Assembly: GCA_001438985.1 (NCBI GenBank)
Contig: LIAZ01000007.1
Span: 1 to 18,714, forward strand
Source: Acidimicrobium sp. BACL17 MAG-120823-bin42
GTDB taxonomy: Bacteria; Actinomycetota; Acidimicrobiia; Acidimicrobiales; Ilumatobacteraceae
Reading direction: 5' to 3'
Length of the DNA: 18,714 bases
Part shown: in pieces, positions 1 to 7,535 of the stretch
Layout of the letters: every line of letters starts with the position of its first letter
Numbering within the stretch: the stretch's first letter is position 1
Translations under genes and position numbers: made by a program
The notes under the pieces: generated by a model
Database searches by the model: none
What the model was told of the DNA's origin: nothing
What the model saw: the letters and a program-made list of their open reading frames with translations, nothing else

Positions 1-380
1 ATTTTTGCGTTTGGCGCTACGCCAGATCCACCAATACCGTTATTCGAAGCAGCAGCGACAATCCCTGCAACGTGAGTGCCGTGACCTTGATTGTCGACGT
101 CATTTCCATCTGGCGATTCGGCAAGTCCAAAATAGGTTTTCCCGACTAACAGATTGGCCGTCAAATCGGGATGCGGTCCACTACCGCTATCAACCACTGC
201 AACTGTGATACCAGAACCGGTTGTAGTTGACCAGACCGAATCAGCGCCAATAGCAAACACACCCCATTGCTGCGCAAGTAACGGATCGGGTAATGATGCC
301 GCAGCACGTTGGGGTGCACTTGTCAGTACTCCAAACAGCACAGCGAACGCTGTTACAAAAGGGAGTATTCGCTTAATCAA
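1..380 (-). CDS. Secreted subtilisin-like serine protease (S8), N-terminal part
   Basis: The minus strand is open from a TTG at 380 to the left edge, giving about 126 residues of an exported serine protease whose C-terminal half is outside the window. Residues 1-28 form a signal peptide: basic start (IKR), hydrophobic core, then APQRAAA before SLPDP, a likely cleavage region. The catalytic Asp lies near residue 64 in VAVVDSG, followed by HPDL. The catalytic His lies near residue 100 in the family signature HGTHVAGI, and GSGVAPNAK follows. The catalytic Ser is not in view. The gene begins 11 bases after the fabI stop on the same strand, so the two may be co-transcribed. The TTG start was chosen because it directly precedes the signal peptide and no ATG or GTG lies close upstream in frame; an AAGAA stretch sits about 8 bases before it. 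The family call is firm; the target proteins are unknown. Confidence 0.88.
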   Translation of the reverse strand, partial: MIKRILPFVTAFAVLFGVLTSAPQRAAASLPDPLLAQQWGVFAIGADSVWSTTTGSGITVAVVDSGSGPHPDLTANLLVGKTYFGLAESPDGNDVDNQGHGTHVAGIVAAASNNGIGGSGVAPNAK

Positions 381-391
381 GAATGAAATTC

Positions 392-1159
392 TTACACGCC
401 CATGGCGTGAAACCCACCGTCGACATGCACGATCTCGGCAGTAGTTGCAGGAAACCAATCCGAAAGCATGGCAACACAGGTGCGCGCGACCGCGCTTGAG
501 TCATTGACATCCCAGCCAAGGGGTGCTCGCTCGTCCCAAACATCTTCAAATTTTTGAAAACCAGGGATCGATTTTGCCGCCATGGTGCGGATCGGTCCTG
601 CTGCCACAAGGTTGCAGCGAATGTTTTTGCTGCCGAGTTCTTTTGCTAGGTAACGGTTGGTCGATTCCAACGCGGCTTTGGCAACACCCATCCAGTTGTA
701 TGCAGGCCATGCAACCGTGTTATCAAAATCAAGTCCAACAATGGTTCCACCACTCGTCATCAGCGGCACAAAGGAATCGGCGAGTGTTTTCAATGAATAC
801 GCAGAGATTTGCATCGCTACAGAAACGTCTGACCATTGGGCGGCCATAAAGTCGTCGCCTAAGCAAACAGCAGGTGCAAAGCCGATGGCATGGAGAACGC
901 CATCAACACGGCCAAGGTGAGACTCAGCAGCATCACGAGCCGTCACGATGTGCTCATCAACCGTGACATCAAACTCGACCACCTTGATGTCGTGGCTGAG
1001 CTTGCGGGCAGTTCGCTCAGTGATGGACAGCCCACGACCTGCTCCTGTAAGCAGCACCTGGGCGCCTTCTTGAAGGGCAAGCTTGGCCACTCCATAGGCA
1101 AGTGAGGCATCGGTGAGCACTCCGGTTATCACAATATTTTTGCCATCCAAAATTCCCAT
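392..1159 (-). CDS. fabI: NADH-dependent enoyl-ACP reductase, InhA/FabI type
   Basis: A 255-residue short-chain dehydrogenase-fold enzyme that reduces trans-2-enoyl-ACP in the last step of each fatty acid elongation cycle in the cytosol. The N-terminal Rossmann segment GVLTDASLAYGVAK (13-26) is typical of enoyl-ACP reductases. F145, Y154 and K161 (in GLDFD and PAYNWMGVAK) match InhA F149, Y158 and K165. NLVAAGPIRTMA (183-194) is the substrate-loop signature shared with mycobacterial InhA, and LSDWFPATT (232-240) is also conserved. The longer frame reaching 1264 would overlap the divergent npdG gene, so the ATG at 1159 is chosen; it gives the standard MGILDGK start. A -10-like hexamer sits 7 bases upstream of it. 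The residue after His90 is Ala where InhA and E. coli FabI have Ser. The subtilase gene follows after 11 bases. Confidence 0.95.
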   Translation of the reverse strand: MGILDGKNIVITGVLTDASLAYGVAKLALQEGAQVLLTGAGRGLSITERTARKLSHDIKVVEFDVTVDEHIVTARDAAESHLGRVDGVLHAIGFAPAVCLGDDFMAAQWSDVSVAMQISAYSLKTLADSFVPLMTSGGTIVGLDFDNTVAWPAYNWMGVAKAALESTNRYLAKELGSKNIRCNLVAAGPIRTMAAKSIPGFQKFEDVWDERAPLGWDVNDSSAVARTCVAMLSDWFPATTAEIVHVDGGFHAMGV

Positions 1160-1166
1160 GACTATG

Positions 1167-1172
1167 ACCGTA
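1167..1172 (-). promoter_or_regulatory. Candidate -10 hexamer for leaderless fabI
   Basis: On the minus strand TACGGT is followed by 7 bases and then the fabI ATG. A CTTACA (1196-1191) lies 18 bases upstream as a possible -35 (4 of 6 matches to TTGACA). There is no Shine-Dalgarno sequence before the ATG, so the transcript may begin at or next to the start codon. The whole divergent gap to npdG is only 46 bases. Confidence 0.5.
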
Positions 1173-1205
1173 GTTCCCGCACATGGTTTGTGTAAGGCTT
1201 CAGGG

Positions 1206-1898
1206 ATGCGCATCGGAATTATTGGCGGTACCGGCCCAGCAGGAAGCGGGTTGGCCCTCCGCATGAGTGTGGCCGGTCACCAGGTTGTTCTCGGCTCGCG
1301 ATCGAAAGATCGCTCGGAAGAAAAGGCAGCCGAATTGGTCAAGCAATGGCCTGATTATGGTCTGAAGTTTGAGACGGGAACCAACGCTGATGCCGCAGAG
1401 TGCGAACTGATCGTGGTCGCTACGCCGTGGGATTCAACCGCCACCATCGTTGGTGAACATGCCGAAGCTCTGCGCGGCAAGATCGTTGTCACGATGGCTA
1501 ATGCACTGGTGCGTGTGGGTAAAGAATTTCAACCACTTGTTCCACCGCGCGGAAGTATTGCAGCCCACGTTCAAGCAGAGATACCAGGTAGTCGCGTTGT
1601 TGCAGCGATGCAGCACTTGCCAGCTAAAGAACTAGGCAACTTGAACCATCACGTCGACTCTGACGTATTGATCTGCTCTGACTTTCCTGAGGCGATTGAA
1701 GTGGTGAGTGATCTTGTTACACAGATTCCTGGATGTCGTCCTTTGAATACGGGTCGGTTGTCAAATGCGCTGGCGCTTGAAGCGTTCACAGCTGTCTTGT
1801 TGCAATTGAATGTGCGATACAAGACGAGGGTTGCTCCGCGACTCACAGGAATTCCTGACGTCGACCCGGTAAGTGGTCGCGTAATGAAACTGGGCTAG
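1206..1898 (+). CDS. NpdG-like F420-dependent NADP reductase
   Basis: A 230-residue Rossmann protein of the NADPH-dependent F420 reductase family, which moves hydride between coenzyme F420 and NADP in the cytosol. It opens with MRIGIIGGTGPAGSGLALRM, a dinucleotide-binding GxGxxG-like loop placed right at the N-terminus as in Fno/NpdG, followed by VVLGSRSKDR, where Ser-Arg after the second strand suits NADP phosphate binding. A second strand ending in VVATPWD (residues about 70-76) and the block SNALALEAFTAVLLQLN near residue 190 also fit the family. The ATG at 1206 is preferred to the in-frame start at 1113 because the latter would add 31 residues of unrelated sequence overlapping fabI. The gene is divergent from fabI and followed after 10 bases by mshC. 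Specificity for F420 is family inference. Confidence 0.82.
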   Translation: MRIGIIGGTGPAGSGLALRMSVAGHQVVLGSRSKDRSEEKAAELVKQWPDYGLKFETGTNADAAECELIVVATPWDSTATIVGEHAEALRGKIVVTMANALVRVGKEFQPLVPPRGSIAAHVQAEIPGSRVVAAMQHLPAKELGNLNHHVDSDVLICSDFPEAIEVVSDLVTQIPGCRPLNTGRLSNALALEAFTAVLLQLNVRYKTRVAPRLTGIPDVDPVSGRVMKLG

Positions 1899-1908
1899 TG
1901 CATTGTCG

Positions 1909-3033
1909 ATGCAACTATTTGATACTGCACAACAAAAGGTAGTTGCCTTTGAGCCGGGCCCAACCGTGCTCATGTACACGTGTGGGATCACTCCATATGA
2001 CGCAACTCATCTCGGTCATGCGTTCACGTTTATTGCTTACGATGTGTTGCAGAGACGATTGATTGACAAGGGCCATCAAATTAAGTGCGTGCGTAACGTA
2101 ACTGATATTGATGATCCGTTGTTTGCAAAAGCGCGCGAACTCGGTGTTCATTATCTCGATCTTGCGATGGGCGAAGAAGCACGGTTTGAAGCGGACATGA
2201 CTGCTCTCAATGCATTGCCGGTGTTTAGTACTCCACGGGCGTCATCGGCGATTCCAGATATTCGTGGATTTATAGGCATGGTGATTGACCGAGGTTTTGC
2301 CTACGAAGCGGGCGGGTCGGTGTATTTTGATGTTGAAAAGTTTCCGCAGTTCGGCAAGATTTCTCATCTCTCGCGCGAACACATGATCGAGTTGGCACGC
2401 GAGCGTGGAGGCAATGTTGATGACCCTCACAAACGCAATCCACTTGATTTTGTGTTGTGGCATCCATCGGCTTCCGACGAGCCCTCGTGGGACACACTGT
2501 GGGGTGCGGGTCGGCCGGGTTGGCATATCGAGTGCTCGGCGCTTGCTCTGCGTGAATTAGGAACCACGATCGATCTACACGGTGGTGGAAGCGATCTGAT
2601 TTTTCCGCACCATGAATGCGAGCGAGCACAATCCGAGGCTGCAACTGGCGAGCCATTTGTCAAACACTGGATGCATGTCGCTTTGGTCGCAATGGATGGC
2701 CACAAGATGTCGAAAAGTCGTGGCAACTTGGTGTTTGTTGACAAGTTGCGCACCCAGCATGACCCTCGTGCGATTAGGTTGGGATTGATCGAGCATCATT
2801 ATCGGGTTGAGTGGGAATGGGACGATGGCCTCATGAAGCGCAATGAGCAACGGTTGGCGTTGTGGTCTGCCACTGCAGAAGCCGGAGCAGCAGACGACGC
2901 TGTACTGAACGAAGTGCGCCAAGCGCTTGATAATGACCTAGATACTCCTACTGTGATTTCACTGATTGACGATGCAGCTCGGCGAGGGCACAATGTGCGT
3001 GGCTGTGCATCTTTGTTGGGAGTGGTCATCTAA
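1909..3033 (+). CDS. mshC: L-cysteine:GlcN-Ins ligase, mycothiol biosynthesis
   Basis: MshC is a cysteinyl-tRNA-synthetase-like enzyme that uses ATP to join cysteine to glucosaminyl-inositol, the penultimate step of mycothiol synthesis. This product has 374 residues. YTCGITPYDATHLGHA (24-38) separates MshC from true CysS, which has CGPTVYD with a shorter link to its HIGH motif. HLGH (34-37) is the HIGH equivalent, KMSKS is at 266-270, and the zinc ligands are probably C25, C209 (in WHIECSAL) and H234 (in FPHHECE). No long C-terminal tRNA-anticodon region is present. The ATG at 1909 aligns with the usual start of the domain; a TTG at 1903 would add two residues. The gene lies 10 bases after npdG, and its stop overlaps the next start by one base (TAATG). 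Its presence implies a mycothiol-making actinobacterium. Confidence 0.93.
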   Translation: MQLFDTAQQKVVAFEPGPTVLMYTCGITPYDATHLGHAFTFIAYDVLQRRLIDKGHQIKCVRNVTDIDDPLFAKARELGVHYLDLAMGEEARFEADMTALNALPVFSTPRASSAIPDIRGFIGMVIDRGFAYEAGGSVYFDVEKFPQFGKISHLSREHMIELARERGGNVDDPHKRNPLDFVLWHPSASDEPSWDTLWGAGRPGWHIECSALALRELGTTIDLHGGGSDLIFPHHECERAQSEAATGEPFVKHWMHVALVAMDGHKMSKSRGNLVFVDKLRTQHDPRAIRLGLIEHHYRVEWEWDDGLMKRNEQRLALWSATAEAGAADDAVLNEVRQALDNDLDTPTVISLIDDAARRGHNVRGCASLLGVVI

Positions 3034-3779
3034 TGAACAAGCGGGTCGATTCGCTGTATACGGGTGCGACCGAATTGCAACGGCGTGTTCGGCCAGCGGT
3101 GAGAGCGGTGAGTAATCGACTGTGGAATTTTGATCTCCGGGGTTTCGACCAGTTGCCCGAGAGCGGTCCGGCAATCTTGTGCGCAAACCATGTTTCGTTT
3201 TTGGACTCGGCATTTTTGATCATCCATGCACCGCGAAATATTTCATTTGTGGGCAAGAGCGAGTATCTCGATTCGTGGAAGACACGAAGATTGTTTCCGG
3301 CCTTAGGGATGATCCCCATTGATCGTGAGGGCGGAGAGAAGTCATCAGTTGCACTTGATGCTGCCGAGAATGTTTTGCGAAGAGGCGAATTGTTTGGCAT
3401 ATTTCCCGAAGGAACACGTAGTCGTGATGGAATGCTGTACAAAGGAAAAACCGGCGCGGCTCGGCTTGCCATGAAATTGCGATGCCCGATTTTCCCGGTG
3501 GGCATCGTTGGCACGCGAGAAATTCAGCCACCAGATGCACGAGTTCCACGGTTACGCGGGCATGTACAGATCACGATTGGACGACCAATTACTCCTGATC
3601 GTTACCTGCAGCGCACGGATGATCATTTGGTGTTGCGTGAAATGACTGATGAAGTGATGTTTGAAATTCAGTCGATCACGGGTCAGCAATATCGCAATGT
3701 GTACTCATCGCAACGACTGGCTCAAGCACCAACGGAATCGGCGGCAGGCGGGCGAGAAACAGTTTCATCAGGTAAATAG
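3033..3779 (+). CDS. PlsC-type 1-acylglycerol-3-phosphate acyltransferase
   Basis: A 248-residue lysophospholipid acyltransferase that probably adds the second acyl chain to lysophosphatidate or a related lipid at the inner membrane face. The catalytic motif is NHVSFLD (HX4D, residues about 51-57) and the glycerophosphate-binding motif is FPEGTRSRDG (about 126-135). PIFPVGIVGTREI further on is also typical. The start ATG shares its A with the mshC stop, pointing to translational coupling. The last 30 residues are polar, rich in Ala, Ser and Gly, and probably disordered. The substrate cannot be read from sequence. Confidence 0.87.
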   Translation: MNKRVDSLYTGATELQRRVRPAVRAVSNRLWNFDLRGFDQLPESGPAILCANHVSFLDSAFLIIHAPRNISFVGKSEYLDSWKTRRLFPALGMIPIDREGGEKSSVALDAAENVLRRGELFGIFPEGTRSRDGMLYKGKTGAARLAMKLRCPIFPVGIVGTREIQPPDARVPRLRGHVQITIGRPITPDRYLQRTDDHLVLREMTDEVMFEIQSITGQQYRNVYSSQRLAQAPTESAAGGRETVSSGK

Positions 3780-3805
3780 GCAGGCCTCTGTTCGCCTTGC
3801 CAACC

Positions 3806-3811
3806 TAGAAT
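3806..3811 (+). promoter_or_regulatory. Candidate -10 hexamer upstream of thrS
   Basis: TAGAAT ends 9 bases before the thrS ATG, inside the 41-base gap after the PlsC-type gene. A GAAGG lies between it and the start codon, so a very short leader rather than a fully leaderless mRNA is possible. No good -35 was seen. No convincing terminator hairpin was found in the gap. Confidence 0.4.
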
Positions 3812-3820
3812 GAAGGCGCG

Positions 3821-5806
3821 ATGAGTGTTTCACTAATTGATGTCCAATTGCCCGACGGTTCGACCAGGTCGTTACCCACAGGGTCGACCGCGCTTGATCT
3901 GGCCCAGGCAATCGGCTCGCGTCTTGCGAAAGCGGCAGTGGCAGCGGTGGTGGACGGCGCCGAGGTTGATATCACCAGTCCGCTTGTTCATGGTGCCCAC
4001 GTTGCAATTGTTACTGCAGATTCGCAAGCAGGTCGTCATGTATTGCGCCACTCAACGGCACATGTTTTGGCCCAAGCAGTGTTGCAACACTTTCCCGGTG
4101 CGAAATTCACCATCGGCCCCGCAATTGAAGATGGTTTCTATTACGACTTTGAACTGCCAGGCGGAAAGACATTCAGCGACAGTGATCTCGAAGCAATCAC
4201 CGAACGGATGAAAGCAATCGTTAAGGCAGATCAACCATTCATAAGATCAGAGATGAGTGCGGCCGAAGCACTCGTGTTGTTTTCTGATCAGCCGTACAAG
4301 CAAGAGATCATTGAACGAGTTACAACAGGTGCCGCGGACGGATCTGATGCCACTGAGGTGGCGGGTGACGGATCGGTGAGCGTGTATCGAAACTCGGACA
4401 CCTTTGTCGACTTATGTCGTGGCCCGCATGTTCCGAGTACATCACGACTCGGTCATTTTGCGCTCATGAAAGTGGCTGGTGCATATTGGCGCGGCAATGA
4501 AAAGGGACCCATGTTGCAGCGCATTTATGGCACCGCGTGGGAGTCAAAGTCGGCACTTGATGAACACATCACTCGACTTGCAGAAGCAGAAAAGCGTGAT
4601 CACCGCAAACTTGCAGTGGAAATGGACTTGTTGTCGTTTCCTTCCGAGCTTGGTGGTGGGTTGGCGGTTTGGCATCCCAAGGGTGCAATTGTTCGCAAGC
4701 TGATGGAGGACTACAGCAGGTATCGCCATCAACATGGTGGCTACCAGTTCGTTTTCACCCCGCACATCGCCAATGCAACGCTGTTCGAGACATCGGGGCA
4801 TTTGCATTTTTACAAAGACGGCATGTATCCGCCAATGGAAATGGACAACGGCACGTATTACCCGAAGCCAATGAATTGTCCAATGCATTGTCTGATTTAT
4901 CGTGATCGTCAACGCAGCTATCGCGAACTTCCGTTGCGACTGTTTGAGTTGGGCACGGTGTATCGCTACGAACGTGCGGGCACCTTGCACGGATTGTTGC
5001 GGATTCGCGGGTTTACTCAAGACGACAGCCATATTTTTTGTACCGAAGACCAGATGGCAGATGAAATCACGTCATTGCTCGACTTTGTGTTATCGGTGTT
5101 GCGCCAATTCGGTTTTGATGATTTTGAGTTCAAACTTTCTACCCGTGACCCAGAGAAATCGGTGGGTACTGATGAAATATGGGACAAGGCAACCTTGGCA
5201 TTGCGCGAAGCACTTGATCGTCACGGCATGGAATACTCGGTTAAGGAAGGTGACGCGGCGTTTTATGGCCCAAAGATCGATATTGACGTGCGAGATGCCA
5301 TCGGTCGAAAGTGGCAGTTGAGCACGATTCAGTGCGACTTCAATCTTCCGGAACGGTTTGGTTTGGAGTACATCGGAGCTGATAACGGCAGGCATCGTCC
5401 GATCATGTTGCATCGTGCCTTGTTTGGATCAGTTGAACGATTCTTTGGCGTGTTGCTCGAGCACTATGGAGGCGCGTTCCCCGCATGGTTGGCGCCAGTG
5501 CAGGTTCGCGTACTTGCGGTGACCTCCCAGCACGAGGCGTATGCGCAGTCACTCGTGAAGCGCATGCGTGCCGAAGGGTTCCGGGTTGATGTTGTAGAGG
5601 CTGATGAGCAACTAGGAAAGCGAATCCGTAGCGCGAAACTAGAACGAATCCCGTATGTCTTGGTCGTGGGCGACGATGATGTCGCAGCGACAACCGTAGG
5701 TGTTAATCCTCGTGGTGGTGACGTGATTCGTGGGGTCAGTGTCGACGCATTCATTAACCAGTTGCGCGAAGAGACACAAACAGAATCTTCGATCGGCGTG
5801 CAGTAA
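3821..5806 (+). CDS. thrS: Threonyl-tRNA synthetase
   Basis: A full-length 661-residue class II synthetase that charges tRNA-Thr and edits mischarged Ser. Domains in order: TGS domain (about 1-65); second editing domain with HSTAH (77-81) and LCRGPH (198-203); class II catalytic core with the zinc Cys in MNCPMH (C353), motif 2 around YRYERAGTLHGLLRIRGFTQDD (381-402), H404, and motif 3 around GSVERFFGVLLEHYGG; and an anticodon-binding domain at the C-terminus (VRVLAVTSQHEAYAQ onward). All expected domains are present and nothing is odd. It heads a run with the HIT, pgsA and patA genes, the same order as in M. tuberculosis. The HIT gene starts 5 bases after its stop. Confidence 0.97.
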   Translation: MSVSLIDVQLPDGSTRSLPTGSTALDLAQAIGSRLAKAAVAAVVDGAEVDITSPLVHGAHVAIVTADSQAGRHVLRHSTAHVLAQAVLQHFPGAKFTIGPAIEDGFYYDFELPGGKTFSDSDLEAITERMKAIVKADQPFIRSEMSAAEALVLFSDQPYKQEIIERVTTGAADGSDATEVAGDGSVSVYRNSDTFVDLCRGPHVPSTSRLGHFALMKVAGAYWRGNEKGPMLQRIYGTAWESKSALDEHITRLAEAEKRDHRKLAVEMDLLSFPSELGGGLAVWHPKGAIVRKLMEDYSRYRHQHGGYQFVFTPHIANATLFETSGHLHFYKDGMYPPMEMDNGTYYPKPMNCPMHCLIYRDRQRSYRELPLRLFELGTVYRYERAGTLHGLLRIRGFTQDDSHIFCTEDQMADEITSLLDFVLSVLRQFGFDDFEFKLSTRDPEKSVGTDEIWDKATLALREALDRHGMEYSVKEGDAAFYGPKIDIDVRDAIGRKWQLSTIQCDFNLPERFGLEYIGADNGRHRPIMLHRALFGSVERFFGVLLEHYGGAFPAWLAPVQVRVLAVTSQHEAYAQSLVKRMRAEGFRVDVVEADEQLGKRIRSAKLERIPYVLVVGDDDVAATTVGVNPRGGDVIRGVSVDAFINQLREETQTESSIGVQ

Positions 5807-5811
5807 TCGCC

Positions 5812-6315
5812 ATGCTTGACCGCATCTGGAATGGCTGGCGTGCTGAGTATGTACAACGCGACTCACATGGTGTCGCATCTGACAAATCAGTATTCAGCGA
5901 AATTCTGGAATCAGGTCTTCCCGATGAAGAAACTTTTATAGTGCATCGCGGTCAGACATGTTTCGTCATCATGAATGCATTTCCGTATTCGTCTGGACAT
6001 GTTCTGGTTATCCCGTACCGCGAGGTGCCCGATCTTGAGCTGTTGACAGAAGAAGAGACAACAGAGATCTGGTTGACAGTGACCAAAGTGGTTCAGACTA
6101 TTAAGGCCGAGTTCAAGCCACAGGGAATGAACGTGGGAATCAACTTGGGGCATGCAGCGGGTGGCAGTGTTGCTCAACATCTGCACATTCATGTTGTGCC
6201 GCGGTGGGGAGGCGATTCAAACTTCATGGTTGCAGTGGCGACGACGAAAATTTTGCCTGAGGCGCTTGACGTGACGGCAGCAAGAATTCGTAAGCGATGG
6301 AAGGAGTTCCAATGA
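5812..6315 (+). CDS. HIT-family nucleotide hydrolase/phosphorylase
   Basis: A 167-residue histidine-triad protein with HLHIHVVPRW at 123-132, the catalytic HxHxH motif. It has an N-terminal extension relative to small HIT proteins and MNAFPYSSGHVLVIP at 54-68. This resembles the M. tuberculosis protein encoded between thrS and pgsA1 (Rv2613c), which is described as a diadenosine tetraphosphate phosphorylase. A role in clearing AP4A made by aminoacyl-tRNA synthetases would fit its position right after thrS, but that is inference. It starts 5 bases after thrS, and its stop overlaps the next gene's ATG (ATGA). Confidence 0.88.
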   Translation: MLDRIWNGWRAEYVQRDSHGVASDKSVFSEILESGLPDEETFIVHRGQTCFVIMNAFPYSSGHVLVIPYREVPDLELLTEEETTEIWLTVTKVVQTIKAEFKPQGMNVGINLGHAAGGSVAQHLHIHVVPRWGGDSNFMVAVATTKILPEALDVTAARIRKRWKEFQ

Positions 6316-6812
6316 GCGAGAACAGCAGTGATGAGATTCGCGATCAACTACCGAGCGACTTGGATGTTTCGGCATTTGTCGGCCCATATCAGTTTCCTGA
6401 TAACAGGCGTCGTCGTATTCCTGGGTATCTCTATTTAGGAATTTCGGCATGCAGTATTGCGCTGTGGATATTCAACGATCAATCAAGTGGACTAGTTAAC
6501 GATGGAATTTTGGTATTCGGAATTGCACTCGCAGCATTTGCGCTGTTTGTGTTGTCATCATCGTGGCCAATGACGGTTAACGAGCGCGATGCACTCGTGC
6601 GTGCTTCTCAGGCAGTCGACTTTGCAGTTGGTCATGCCTCAGCGCAACAGGTGTGGAGAGGAATTCGCAGTCGTCCAACATGGCGCGTGTTTTGCTACAG
6701 CGCCCAAGAGCCACCGACTCATCGGGGACTCGTGCTAGTCGACGCAGTTGATGGTGCCATCATTGAATGCCTTGTTGAACTCAACCCCGACACTGCTGCA
6801 ACATCGGCATAG
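6312..6812 (+). CDS. Unrecognised membrane protein with two helices
   Basis: I do not recognise this 166-residue protein. It has an acidic, polar N-terminus (1-30), an Arg-rich patch NRRRRIP (31-37), two hydrophobic helices at about 38-57 and 64-82 joined by a short polar loop, then a soluble C-terminal domain of about 80 residues with no motif I can name. By the positive-inside rule both ends would be cytosolic. The start at 6312 is chosen over the in-frame ATG at 6297 because it overlaps the HIT stop as ATGA and has a strong GGAAGGAG just upstream. It lies between the HIT gene and pgsA, where M. tuberculosis has no extra gene, so a link to phospholipid synthesis is only a guess from position. 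Confidence 0.72.
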   Translation: MSENSSDEIRDQLPSDLDVSAFVGPYQFPDNRRRRIPGYLYLGISACSIALWIFNDQSSGLVNDGILVFGIALAAFALFVLSSSWPMTVNERDALVRASQAVDFAVGHASAQQVWRGIRSRPTWRVFCYSAQEPPTHRGLVLVDAVDGAIIECLVELNPDTAATSA

Positions 6813-6823
6813 CGGCTGTTCGG

Positions 6824-6829
6824 TAGTAT
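6824..6829 (+). promoter_or_regulatory. Candidate -10 hexamer for leaderless pgsA
   Basis: TAGTAT lies in the 24-base gap before pgsA and ends exactly 7 bases before its ATG. No Shine-Dalgarno sequence intervenes and no clear -35 is visible. It matches the pattern seen at other unit-leading genes in the window. Confidence 0.5.
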
Positions 6830-6836
6830 TGCTTCA

Positions 6837-7526
6837 ATGTTTGACGGCCACTTTCGAACTCAGATCGAGCGCTATGTTCGGCCTGTAGGCGAGTCTCTTC
6901 GACGCACGGGATTATCGCCAGACCATTTCACCATCTTGGGCATGTTGGTAGCCGCGGGGGCTGCGGTTGCCATTGGCGGCGGCAAGATGCAGTTGGGGTT
7001 GTTTCTCGTAATCTGTTCAGCACTGCCGGACTTGTTGGATGGCGCATTAGCGAAAGCGTCTAATTCCGCGAGCCAACGTGGGGCATTTTTCGATTCAGTT
7101 GTTGACCGTGTCAGTGACTCATTGTTGTTCGGTGGTGTTGCGTGGTTCTATGCAAGTTCGAATTCACCTCAGTTTGTGATCGTGCCGTTCGCCATTCTTG
7201 GTGCGTCGCTGATCATTTCTTATGAACGTGCAAAGGCAGAATCGCTTGGGTTGCAAGCAAAAGGCGGGCTCATGGAGCGAGCCGAACGCATTATCTTGCT
7301 GTGTGTTGGGTTGCTGTTTGACTCGCTGTTGAAGTGGGTATTGGTGGTCATGCTGGTGTTGACGATTGCCACCGCCGTGCAGCGGTTTATCAAGGTCTGG
7401 AAGCAGGCAGCGGTTGCGCCTCGCACGGCCGAAAAGCAAGCAATTGCACGTTCGCGTCGCGCATCTCGTCGTGCACGTCGAGATGATTATCGTGCTCGTT
7501 TCGCGCGTCGACGTCGTATTCAATAA
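6837..7526 (+). CDS. pgsA1: CDP-alcohol phosphatidyltransferase, probable phosphatidylinositol phosphate synthase
   Basis: A 229-residue integral membrane enzyme that swaps CMP on a CDP-diacylglycerol for an alcohol. The family motif is at 65-90: D65, D68, G69, A72, G82, D86 and D90 are all in place, but the usual Arg of the AR pair is Lys73. Hydrophobic helices flank the motif. The gene order (HIT, this gene, patA-like, pimA) matches M. tuberculosis Rv2613c-Rv2610c, which favours phosphatidylinositol phosphate as product; phosphatidylglycerophosphate cannot be excluded from sequence. The last 25 residues are extremely Arg-rich (RSRRASRRARRDD and onward) and should lie on the cytosolic, anionic membrane face. 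The start ATG has no Shine-Dalgarno but a -10-like element 7 bases upstream. Confidence 0.88.
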   Translation: MFDGHFRTQIERYVRPVGESLRRTGLSPDHFTILGMLVAAGAAVAIGGGKMQLGLFLVICSALPDLLDGALAKASNSASQRGAFFDSVVDRVSDSLLFGGVAWFYASSNSPQFVIVPFAILGASLIISYERAKAESLGLQAKGGLMERAERIILLCVGLLFDSLLKWVLVVMLVLTIATAVQRFIKVWKQAAVAPRTAEKQAIARSRRASRRARRDDYRARFARRRRIQ

Positions 7527-7529
7527 CCT
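7524..7529 (+). promoter_or_regulatory. Candidate -10 hexamer for leaderless patA-like gene
   Basis: TAACCT, whose first three bases are the pgsA stop codon, ends 6 bases before the next ATG. No Shine-Dalgarno is present in the 9-base gap. Either the gene is read through from pgsA or it has its own leaderless start here. Confidence 0.38.
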
Positions 7530-7535
7530 TCGCAT

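Noticed and set aside
5..444. Plus-strand open frames at the left edge
   Set aside because: They are shadows of the minus-strand subtilase, whose signal peptide and Asp and His active-site motifs are unmistakable.
1113..1205. Longer N-terminus for npdG starting at 1113
   Set aside because: The 31 extra residues do not resemble the family and would overlap fabI; MRIGIIGG is the conserved start.
1160..1264. Longer N-terminus for fabI starting at 1264
   Set aside because: The extra 35 residues are the reverse of npdG coding sequence, and the MGILDGK start matches the family.
1909..3033. Annotation as cysteinyl-tRNA synthetase
   Set aside because: The TCGITPYDATHLGHA motif and short length mark MshC; CysS has CGPTVYD and a longer C-terminal anticodon region.
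3026..3514. 162-codon minus-strand frame opposite the PlsC-type gene
   Set aside because: It is antisense to a well-supported acyltransferase, with no recognisable domain and no start signals.
3770..3800. Possible rho-independent terminator after the PlsC-type gene
   Set aside because: The inverted repeat (GGCAGGC against GCCTTGCC) is imperfect and lacks a T run.
4544..5032. 162-codon minus-strand frame inside thrS
   Set aside because: It is antisense to the conserved catalytic core of thrS, and its composition looks like a shadow frame.
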